6,179 nt of DNA from CAKSQF01 sp963628435 (lineage in GTDB: Bacteria; Bacillota; Clostridia; Oscillospirales; CAG-272): positions 1-6,179 of the forward strand of contig CAVGEY010000036.1 in the NCBI GenBank assembly GCA_963628435.1. Reading direction: 5' to 3'. Position 1 is the stretch's first letter, and the number at the start of each line of letters is the position of its first letter. The notes below the pieces were generated by a model that did not search any database, had not been told where the DNA came from, and was given only the letters and a program-made list of their open reading frames with translations. Below, in pieces: positions 1-5,346 of this stretch. The position numbers and the translations under genes were made by a program.

Positions 1-1
1 G

Positions 2-607
2 TTCAGATATAAAATCGCGGGCATTTCGGACGCCGATATGCATGAAATAAACAGTATCGATAAAACAGTCTCTCGTGAATATATGAAGGAACGAATGGCC
101 AAACTGTTTGAATTAGCCGAATCGGTTGATTTTGACTGCGTACTCGATGAAACATATGAGGATAATCTGATTCTAATCGATTCCATGCTTCCTCGAATGT
201 ACGGTGAAATGATTCTCCAGCATTACAAGCATATATCGGAAGGAATTTATGACTGTACATCTTTGCTTGAGTTTGTTTCCGCCGAAAATCCTCTCGGATA
301 CAGAAGGAACGATATCTACTTCATTAAGTTCAAGAAACTGATAACCGCTGCTGCATTGGGTATGACTCCCGGTAAAGCGTGGGATGGCAGAGAAGCTGCA
401 ACCGGTGGCTATATCATCATAAAGCGTGACGGAGATGTGCTTTGCTATCATCTGTATAACCGGAATTTTTTCGAGGATTATTTGCTTAACAACACACGCT
501 TCGACAGGCCAAGCGCCACTCGATACGATTACGGCTATGTTTATGACATTAATGGCGATAAGTTTATCGACTTAAATGTCCAAGTTCGTTTTAAGACCAT
601 CGGTTAA
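2..607 (+). CDS. HpaII-family type II restriction endonuclease, C-terminal part (5' end outside window)
   Basis: This is the C-terminal 201 residues of a probable type II restriction enzyme of the R.HpaII family, which cuts unmethylated CCGG. The frame is open to the left edge, so the ATG at 38 is probably an internal methionine. R.HpaII is about 358 residues, so roughly 150 are missing. Family resemblance, judged by recall, lies in these stretches (numbered from base 2): NLILIDSMLP (55-64), LGM followed by WDG (119-129), GGYIIIKRDGDVLCYHLY (135-152), F157 to the YLLNNT segment (160-165), and the C-terminal LNVQVRF (191-197). I do not assign catalytic residues, although D128 and K141 are the sort of acidic and lysine positions a nuclease core would use. 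The gene ends about 110 bases before a terminator hairpin. A cognate cytosine methyltransferase is expected just upstream. The visible part is intact, with no frameshift. The family call is fairly firm; the exact recognition site is inferred. Confidence 0.85.
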   Translation, partial: FRYKIAGISDADMHEINSIDKTVSREYMKERMAKLFELAESVDFDCVLDETYEDNLILIDSMLPRMYGEMILQHYKHISEGIYDCTSLLEFVSAENPLGYRRNDIYFIKFKKLITAAALGMTPGKAWDGREAATGGYIIIKRDGDVLCYHLYNRNFFEDYLLNNTRFDRPSATRYDYGYVYDINGDKFIDLNVQVRFKTIG

Positions 608-714
608 TTGATAATAGCGGTTCAGAGCTTCTGTAATCAAGCCGATTGCTGAATACTACAAAAGTGCTGTAGTTCCTCTACGATATTTCAAGCATCAAAA
701 TTTAACAACTTTGG

Positions 715-746
715 AAATGCGACGGCATATTTGCTGCCGCATTTTT
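715..746 (+). terminator. Rho-independent terminator after the restriction gene
   Basis: The left arm AAATGCGACGGCA (715-727) pairs with the right arm TGCTGCCGCATTT (732-744) across a 4-base TATT loop. The 13-bp stem has one A/C mismatch and one G-T wobble. The right arm runs into a short T tract (742-746). It lies about 110 bases downstream of the endonuclease stop and upstream of the next promoter, so it separates the restriction gene from the following operon. The T tract is short, so termination may be incomplete. Confidence 0.75.
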
Positions 747-765
747 ATATTCAATTGAGTATTCT

Positions 766-803
766 GAAATATATTTTGAAAATGTGAGAAATATATGCAA
801 AAT
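766..803 (+). repeat. Tandem direct repeat upstream of promoter
   Basis: The 9-mer GAAATATAT occurs at 766-774 and again at 788-796, 22 bases apart, which is close to two helical turns. Each copy is followed a few bases later by AAAAT (779-783 and 799-803). The second unit ends 3 bases before the -35 box at 807. The position fits an activator or repressor site for the operon at 934. The DNA is AT-rich, so chance or simple bendability is a real alternative. Confidence 0.4.
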
Positions 804-806
804 CTA

Positions 807-834
807 TTGACAAGTAAAATTAAATATCTATAAT
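807..834 (+). promoter_or_regulatory. Sigma-A type promoter for the GHKL operon
   Basis: A perfect -35 box TTGACA (807-812) and a perfect -10 box TATAAT (829-834) are separated by 16 bp, one short of the optimum. The sequence around them is AT-rich. The predicted transcription start is near 841-842, giving a leader of about 90 bases before the first start codon at 934. A second TATAAT at 834-839 has a 21-bp spacing and is less likely. The promoter lies between the upstream terminator and the 77-aa gene, so the operon can be transcribed independently of the restriction gene. Confidence 0.8.
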
Positions 835-921
835 ATAATTGACAGCATATATTGGCGTAAGGCTTCGGCATTTTGAAAGAAGTCAACATTAAACATCAAA
901 TATGATTTATATTTTCTAAAT

Positions 922-926
922 GGAGG
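922..926 (+). promoter_or_regulatory. Ribosome binding site of the 77-aa gene
   Basis: GGAGG lies 7 bases before the ATG at 934. The spacing is optimal and fixes the start of the small gene, supporting it as a real coding region. Confidence 0.85.
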
Positions 927-933
927 ATACAAT

Positions 934-1167
934 ATGGCTACGAGCGAAACAAAGCGCGAGCGTTTTGTCCGTCTTGCAGAAGCAAGAACAAATAAGATTA
1001 TTGACATGATCAGGCTGTTGGGTAATTGCTCAAGTAAATCGAACTATGAGTATACAGATGAGGATGTCCGCAAAATATTTGGTGCAATCGAGCATGAAAT
1101 GAAGAATGCAAGGGCTAAATTTAACGGTACCGATACGCAGAAGGAAGATCGTTTTAAACTTGAATGA
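934..1167 (+). CDS. Small helical protein of unknown function, first gene of the GHKL operon
   Basis: This encodes a 77-residue, highly charged, probably all-helical soluble protein with no signal peptide or membrane segment. Its core runs from the RFVRLAEARTNKIIDMIRLLG helix region (10-30), through a short NCSSKSNYEYT turn (31-41), to a second helix over residues 42-63 (DVRKIF and AIEHEMKNA). Proteins of this pattern are, from memory, common as unnamed small genes in Firmicutes mobile elements and defence regions; I know of no established function. The start is set by GGAGG at 922-926. It follows a consensus promoter and ends 16 bases before the ATPase start, whose ribosome site lies in the gap, so the two are almost certainly co-transcribed. 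It could be a regulator, an adaptor, or a DNA-binding or antitoxin-like partner of the system. No classic helix-turn-helix is evident. Confidence 0.8.
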   Translation: MATSETKRERFVRLAEARTNKIIDMIRLLGNCSSKSNYEYTDEDVRKIFGAIEHEMKNARAKFNGTDTQKEDRFKLE

Positions 1168-1170
1168 TTG

Positions 1171-1175
1171 GGAGG
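1171..1175 (+). promoter_or_regulatory. Ribosome binding site that decides the ATPase start
   Basis: GGAGG lies 8 bases before the ATG at 1184 and 5 bases before an in-frame GTG at 1181. The ATG has the better spacing. The in-frame ATG at 1106 would overlap the upstream gene by 62 bases and has no comparable site, so it is not used as the start. Confidence 0.8.
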
Positions 1176-1183
1176 TAATCGTG

Positions 1184-3124
1184 ATGACGCACATTGGATG
1201 GAGATTTCCTCCTCTGTCGGGGGGGACGAGACAGGGATATACAAACAATGACATTGAGGTATTTAAAGGGCAGGAGCTGATTGATAATCTTGCCCGTGAA
1301 ATATGTCAAAATTCTCTCGATGCTCATCTCGATGAATCCGATGCACCGGTAAAAGTCGTGTTTGAGCTAAGGCAATTTAATCCGAAACAGTATGATGTTT
1401 TTACACAGTATTCCGAGTGTCTTTCAGGTTGTCGTGCTTACTGGAAAAACGAGATGGATGCTAAGCTGTCCAGATTTATTGCAGGAGCAGAGGCGACTCT
1501 CAAAGAACCGACTATCCCTGTTTTGATAGCAAGTGACTACGGTACAAAGGGCCTTAACGGCAGCCATAGCCACGAGCTTTCATCTTCATGGGAGGCACTG
1601 ACAGGTTCCGACGGGGTTTCCGTAAAAAGCGATGAGAACAGCGCAGGATCTTACGGTATAGGAAAGAACGCGCCATTTGCTTGTTCATCTTTGAGCATGG
1701 TATTTTATAATACTCTTTCTATCAACAATGAAAGTGCGTTTATCGGTGTGGCTCGACTCGCCACACTACTGAACAACGCCGGTAAGCCGACTCAGAGAGT
1801 TGGAAAATATCAAGTAAATGATGAGGAAAATGAGCGATGGGATCCGATTTTCCCAGGAAACTCAAATGCATTCAGAGACAATTTCATTCGTACCGAACGA
1901 GGAACCGATGTAATCATCGTTGGATTCAGTCAGTCGATTAATTGGACTGTAAATGTGACGAAAGCTGTATTGAAAAACTTCTTTGTTGCCATAAGCGAAG
2001 GCAGACTCGTTGTTGAACTTAAAGACGGAATAGATCATAAAATGATTGATGCCTATACTTTGTCTCAACTGTTTTCGGATTTAGGTGAAGATTCTGAAAT
2101 GCTTGGAACAGCGCAGTTATATAAGGCTTTTACCGCTCCAAGTTGTAAAAAGACCACCGAAATACTCGAACCCGATGACGTGGAAGTCTATATAAAGTCA
2201 GACAACAGTTATAAGCGTACCATAGCAAATTTCAGAGCCACAGGTATGTTGGTCGGAACATACTATAAACGCATATTCCAGCACTACGCTGCTGTGGTCA
2301 TTGTCAGAGGGAAAGAGCTTGGCGAATTGCTGAAAGATACCGAACCTCCTCGTCATAATCGTTGGGATTTCAAACAGATTGAGGCAAATGACGAGGATGG
2401 TAAGAGAAGGCGTAAAAAGGCGCGTATCTGCATACAAAAAATCGATGATTATGTGCTTCAACTACTGAAGGATCAATTTGAAGTAGTGACAGAGGATACT
2501 GTTGATGCAGCGGGTGTCGGTGAGTATATACCAGATGATCTGGATGGTCTCGGCGGACAATCTGAAGGTGATGATATCTTAAAAGTTAAAATAAAAATCG
2601 GAAAAATCCATACGAACCGTTCAAGTCTTGGCAACACAACGCAAATCGGTATTCAAGACGAAGGGACAGAAAAGGAAGGAGATGTCCATAATCATGTGCG
2701 GAATCCCAATCCTATGCCGAAACCTCCGCGTCCCCCTAAGCCGGTTACCCCAAATCCTGACGATCCGAATCCTATTCAAGGAGCAACAACCGGTGACGGA
2801 ACAAAGACGGTCAGCACGCCAAACCTCACAGCACAGCGGGCTTTCCCGATAAATTCTTCCCAAGGCTTGTATAAAATCGTCATTAAGCCATCGGAGAGTT
2901 ATGAGAATCTCTTTATTGAGTGTTCTGCCATAGGAGAGGATGGACGTTTCGATAATTTGGATTTGGAGTCCTTCGCGTATAACGGCAAGAGCATTAACTT
3001 TGTAGGTGCAAAAGCCGGACCTGTAAAGGTTGAAGCAGATACCCCGGCTATATTCTTCGCACGGTTTAGGAATAAAGAAAAATTGAAATTGAGTCTGCGT
3101 TTAACGGAGGAGGCTAAGAGATGA
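1184..3124 (+). CDS. GHKL-fold ATPase (MutL/MORC-like), restriction- or defence-associated
   Basis: This is a 646-residue cytoplasmic ATPase of the GHKL superfamily (gyrase, Hsp90, histidine kinase, MutL). Three nucleotide-binding boxes are readable: the N box REICQNSLDA (38-47, with E39, N43 and D46), the G1 box SDYGTKGLNG (117-126, D118-x-G120-x2-G123), and the G2 lid GSYGIGKNAPF (155-165). E39 is the expected water-activating residue. A segment with RTERGTDVIIVGF, around residues 236-248, fits the transducer domain that follows in MutL/MORC-type proteins. Next come EPPRHNRWD (about 387-395) and a basic RRRKKAR stretch. A proline-rich linker (507-530, 12 prolines) then leads to a beta-rich C-terminal domain of about 100 residues. 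Iyer, Abhiman and Aravind described MutL-like GHKL ATPases linked to restriction-modification systems. The gene sits between the 77-aa gene and a gene overlapping it by 4 bases. Its likely role is ATP-driven dimer clamping on DNA or regulating a partner effector; the ATPase call is strong, the role inferred. A run of seven G lies near its 5' end. Confidence 0.9.
   Translation: MTHIGWRFPPLSGGTRQGYTNNDIEVFKGQELIDNLAREICQNSLDAHLDESDAPVKVVFELRQFNPKQYDVFTQYSECLSGCRAYWKNEMDAKLSRFIAGAEATLKEPTIPVLIASDYGTKGLNGSHSHELSSSWEALTGSDGVSVKSDENSAGSYGIGKNAPFACSSLSMVFYNTLSINNESAFIGVARLATLLNNAGKPTQRVGKYQVNDEENERWDPIFPGNSNAFRDNFIRTERGTDVIIVGFSQSINWTVNVTKAVLKNFFVAISEGRLVVELKDGIDHKMIDAYTLSQLFSDLGEDSEMLGTAQLYKAFTAPSCKKTTEILEPDDVEVYIKSDNSYKRTIANFRATGMLVGTYYKRIFQHYAAVVIVRGKELGELLKDTEPPRHNRWDFKQIEANDEDGKRRRKKARICIQKIDDYVLQLLKDQFEVVTEDTVDAAGVGEYIPDDLDGLGGQSEGDDILKVKIKIGKIHTNRSSLGNTTQIGIQDEGTEKEGDVHNHVRNPNPMPKPPRPPKPVTPNPDDPNPIQGATTGDGTKTVSTPNLTAQRAFPINSSQGLYKIVIKPSESYENLFIECSAIGEDGRFDNLDLESFAYNGKSINFVGAKAGPVKVEADTPAIFFARFRNKEKLKLSLRLTEEAKR
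3108..3113 (+). promoter_or_regulatory. Ribosome binding site for the 311-aa gene
   Basis: AGGAGG lies inside the end of the ATPase gene, 7 bases before the ATG at 3121. Together with the ATGA stop-start overlap, it points to translational coupling and a fixed protein ratio. Confidence 0.8.
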
Positions 3125-4056
3125 AGGCAATTAAAGAAGAATTTCCGAACCCTGTCCTTGCCATCGGACGCGACGATTATATTGAAAATTGCAGCTTCAG
3201 AACTACCTTTGAGGAAAGTAAGATTACCGTAGACGCCGACAATATAACTATTCCCATAAAGTATCAGCTTGTTTGTAACGGACTTCAGTCATTGGTAAAT
3301 ATCGGTGATGCCGTAGTGGTAATTAAGGTTAAAAGCAGTGCGGCTTCATATAGCAAGCTGTTTAAGTTCCCCTCAGGCGTCTGCGAGATGTCTATCTCGA
3401 TTCCTAAGTTTTCCGTTGTGAATAAGATTGATTTAGAAGGTGCGGTTATAGCAGCGCACAGCATAGATCAATTCCGTTGCGAAGGTGAATTTAACGAACT
3501 TTATTTTGGATCGTCAACCTTTGAAATTCGAAAGGGCGATATACTTGCGAGTGAGGATAGTCGTTCAATTTTTGTAGATGACACGGAACTGGAAAGACCG
3601 ATTTCTTCCATCTTTGATATTAGCAGGAATGATGACCAAACATCTGATGTTGTTCCGAATTATTACGGCGAAAAAATCGAAATTCGCTTAAAATCCGAGC
3701 TGTATGAGTTGTATTATAATTTCAAGGATTTTAATAACGGCGCCCTTCGGAGGTATGCTACAGGAATCATCGTATATCCGGTTTTGGTAGAAGCAATTGG
3801 CTTCGTTATGGCGCATTATCAAGGCGATGAAGGCAGTAGCGACGGAACTGATTTCAGCGAGAAACGATGGTTTAGGGCAATCGAACACAAAGCTGATTCC
3901 AAAGGCATTGATTTCAGTAATCCAGGCGATTATGCGTCCACTATTGCAAATGATATGCTCGGAGATATTGCCCTGGATGCACTCAGAAGCTTCAAAGATA
4001 CTCTTGACTGCGAAGTAAACAGCGGCGAAACCCAGATGATTGGAGGTGTTGACTGA
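3121..4056 (+). CDS. Protein of unknown function, 311 aa, partner of the GHKL ATPase
   Basis: I do not recognise this protein as a named family. It is 311 residues, acidic overall, soluble, and has no signal peptide or membrane helix. The N-terminal part (about 15-160) alternates short hydrophobic strands such as VVVIKVKSS and EMSISIP, suggesting a beta-sandwich-like domain. Residues about 183-235 (EKIEIRLKSELYELYYNF, then RRYATGIIVYPVLVEAIGFVMAH) and 249-295 (RWFRAIEHKADSKGIDF, then YASTIANDMLGDIALDAL) look helical and form a second domain. No nuclease, methylase or nucleotide-binding motif is evident. The start overlaps the ATPase stop by 4 bases (ATGA), and the stop overlaps the next ATG by one base (TGATG). 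Such coupling suggests a stoichiometric complex with the ATPase and the downstream protein. The beta-rich N-terminus could be an adaptor docking to the beta-rich C-terminal domain of the ATPase; this is inference. Confidence 0.85.
   Translation: MKAIKEEFPNPVLAIGRDDYIENCSFRTTFEESKITVDADNITIPIKYQLVCNGLQSLVNIGDAVVVIKVKSSAASYSKLFKFPSGVCEMSISIPKFSVVNKIDLEGAVIAAHSIDQFRCEGEFNELYFGSSTFEIRKGDILASEDSRSIFVDDTELERPISSIFDISRNDDQTSDVVPNYYGEKIEIRLKSELYELYYNFKDFNNGALRRYATGIIVYPVLVEAIGFVMAHYQGDEGSSDGTDFSEKRWFRAIEHKADSKGIDFSNPGDYASTIANDMLGDIALDALRSFKDTLDCEVNSGETQMIGGVD
4042..4046 (+). promoter_or_regulatory. Ribosome binding site for the 265-aa gene
   Basis: GGAGG lies 9 bases before the ATG at 4056, inside the end of the upstream gene. 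The TGATG stop-start junction implies coupled translation. Confidence 0.75.
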
Positions 4057-4853
4057 TGCTGCTTAGCTATTTTACCGAAGAAGCATACGAAAGTCTCCTG
4101 CATGATATTCGCAAAAATGCCGAGAACTATATTTCGTATGAAGATTGGCTTCCAACTTATTTCGGCGGTACAAACATGTATTTTAAGACATCCTCAGTTG
4201 ATGTCGGAACATTCAGCCCACATTATACTCCCGGAAAAAAAGATGACGCACAGAAATCGCAGGAGGATCTAATTAATACTCGCCTTTTATATGACGCGTT
4301 CAGAAAATTGACTCCTTTACAGGCATCAAATAAGTATATGTGGACATATCTGTGCCACGCAATCCCTGAGTATAGAAATTATATCCGTGATCGTTGGATG
4401 CAAGAAGAACGAGAAAACACCATTAAAAGTCGTTTCTTTGTTACAACTTCCGGCAGTTTGTTAAATGACAACGCACTATCCAGGCTGTGGTGGTACGGCT
4501 ATCTCACTTATGATGAGAACAGTAGCAATCATTATGCTTTTACCGAGATACTTCTGACAAATCAAACCATTTGCACCGATGTTATGGATACATTCAATCG
4601 TATGAACTTTGATCGTATGCGCGGTGTTTTAATGGCGATACGGGACTTCAAGGATGTCTTGGGTGGTAATGAAGGAATAACGGATTACTTCCGTGAATGC
4701 AAAAAATACTTGAATCACTATGCTGCAGTTACAACAATGGAATTTCTCGACAGCGACGAAATTCGTGACTTAGCATTTAACTATATGAATAATCTGCGTG
4801 AGAAAAAGCTCAGTGGATCAGATAGCTCGATGAAGAAGCAAAAAAAGAAATAA
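4056..4853 (+). CDS. DUF6339-like protein, last gene of the GHKL operon
   Basis: This 265-residue soluble protein resembles, from memory, the uncharacterised DUF6339 family. Supporting features are LTPLQASNKYMWTYLCH (85-101), a basic/aromatic RDRW (111-114), RFFVT (126-130), the LWWYGYLTYD motif (144-153) and the EILLTNQ segment (164-170). It is mainly helical, with many aromatic residues. The C-terminus (249-265) is strongly basic and lysine-rich, ending KKQKKK, which could contact nucleic acid. No catalytic motif is obvious. Members of this family are, to my recollection, found near restriction or helicase genes in defence-rich regions, but no activity has been established to my knowledge. 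It is coupled to the 311-aa gene by a 1-base overlap and followed 42 bases later by a strong terminator, so it closes the operon. It may be the effector or a DNA-targeting subunit of the module; the family call is moderate and the function is unknown. Confidence 0.8.
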   Translation: MLLSYFTEEAYESLLHDIRKNAENYISYEDWLPTYFGGTNMYFKTSSVDVGTFSPHYTPGKKDDAQKSQEDLINTRLLYDAFRKLTPLQASNKYMWTYLCHAIPEYRNYIRDRWMQEERENTIKSRFFVTTSGSLLNDNALSRLWWYGYLTYDENSSNHYAFTEILLTNQTICTDVMDTFNRMNFDRMRGVLMAIRDFKDVLGGNEGITDYFRECKKYLNHYAAVTTMEFLDSDEIRDLAFNYMNNLREKKLSGSDSSMKKQKKK

Positions 4854-4895
4854 GATAAATCATAACACTTGGTGAATAACTCTCCCGAGTAAGAC

Positions 4896-4925
4896 AAAAG
4901 GATCGTAGAAATACGGTCCTTTTTT
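4896..4925 (+). terminator. Strong Rho-independent terminator of the GHKL operon
   Basis: The left arm AAAAGGATCGTA (4896-4907) pairs with TACGGTCCTTTT (4912-4923) around a GAAA tetraloop. The 12-bp stem is complete, with a single T-G wobble, and its right arm continues into a run of T (4920-4925). On the opposite strand the hairpin is followed by TTTT then G, so it may also work weakly in reverse. It marks the right edge of the AT-richer cargo block. Confidence 0.92.
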
Positions 4926-5011
4926 GTTACCCGGAAGCGACAAACAGCGGTTTTATCGGTTAGGCAGGTAACTCTGCCACCCATACCGAGAAAGCCGCTC
5001 ATATCGAAGAA

Positions 5012-5077
5012 AAATGCCCGAAATCGCCCCGAAAGCGTACAGCTAAGGAGAGGTCTCGGGCATTTCTGCGTTTCGGG
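5012..5077. repeat. Inverted and short direct repeats before the replication genes
   Basis: A perfect 10-bp inverted repeat, AAATGCCCGA (5012-5021) and TCGGGCATTT (5056-5065), encloses 34 bases. Within and beside it, the core CCCGAAA occurs at 5017-5023 and 5028-5034, exactly 11 bases apart, and in reverse at 5071-5077. A further ATGCCCGAA copy lies at 5253-5261 inside the next gene. The arrangement could be binding sites for a replication or regulatory protein, a structured leader RNA, or an attenuator. There is no T tract after the right arm, so it is not a simple terminator. I see no convincing promoter in 4926-5118. Confidence 0.5.
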
Positions 5078-5118
5078 AACAAATCGACAGTCGGAGGCCG
5101 TGGAAGGAGGTGGTGCCT

Positions 5119-5346
5119 ATGCCCCGTATGCCGAAATACCTCAAGAGAGAGTGGGCGTTCTTTCTTGATGAACGAGGCCGAAAGAAATACAACGAGCTTT
5201 GCAGAAAATGCGAAAGGAGCTGCAAGCAGAGCTTTCGCTGTCTCGTAATCGAATGCCCGAATTACCGCTCCAAGCGGAGCGAGAAAGGAGAAAAATCAGA
5301 TGAACGAGGAAACAATGACGGTCGAGGAAGTCAAGGCCCTTCTTGA
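5119..5346 (+). CDS. Small Cys-rich protein preceding vapE, putative zinc-binding
   Basis: This encodes 75 residues with five cysteines, C28-x2-C31-x3-C35-x5-C41-x4-C46, in a basic context, suggesting a small metal-binding fold. The opening MPRMPKYLKREWAFFLDERG and the following YNELCRKC match, from memory, an unnamed protein that recurs just before VapE genes in the replication modules of clostridial phages. Its function is unknown. The start is the ATG at 5119, preceded by AAGGAGG (5104-5110); two in-frame GTG codons at 5110 and 5113 are too close to that site. The last 15 or so residues are low-complexity, hydrophilic (SEKGEKSDERGNNDGRGSQG) and overlap the vapE start by 47 bases, so the tail is probably not part of the fold. 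Its tight linkage to vapE suggests a replication role. Confidence 0.8.
   Translation: MPRMPKYLKREWAFFLDERGRKKYNELCRKCERSCKQSFRCLVIECPNYRSKRSEKGEKSDERGNNDGRGSQGPS
5267..5280 (+). other. Short hairpin just before the vapE ribosome site
   Basis: GCTCC (5267-5271) and GGAGC (5276-5280) form a 5-bp stem with an AAGC loop, ending 3 bases before the vapE ribosome binding site AAAGGAG (5284-5290). Ribosomes translating the small Cys-protein gene would open it, so it could couple translation of the two genes. The stem is short and could be chance. Confidence 0.3.

Noticed and set aside
38..40. ATG at 38 as the true start of the endonuclease
   Set aside because: The frame is open to the left edge, the remaining 189 residues would be far short of the family length, and no ribosome site precedes it.
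173..451. Minus-strand frame of 92 codons
   Set aside because: It is antisense to the HpaII-family endonuclease, has no ribosome site and no recognisable motif.
695..889. Minus-strand frame of 64 codons in the intergenic region
   Set aside because: It runs through the terminator hairpin and the promoter, is AT-rich by composition and has no supporting signal.
1106..1183. Earlier ATPase start at ATG 1106
   Set aside because: It would overlap the 77-aa gene by 62 bases and lacks a good ribosome site; GGAGG at 1171-1175 points to ATG 1184.
2621..2863. Overlapping frames on both strands within the ATPase gene
   Set aside because: They lie over the proline-rich linker of the ATPase, where repetitive codons keep other frames open. 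There is no start signal or motif.
5043..5225. Minus-strand frame of 60 codons
   Set aside because: It is antisense to the Cys-rich small protein, whose cysteine pattern and ribosome site support the + strand.
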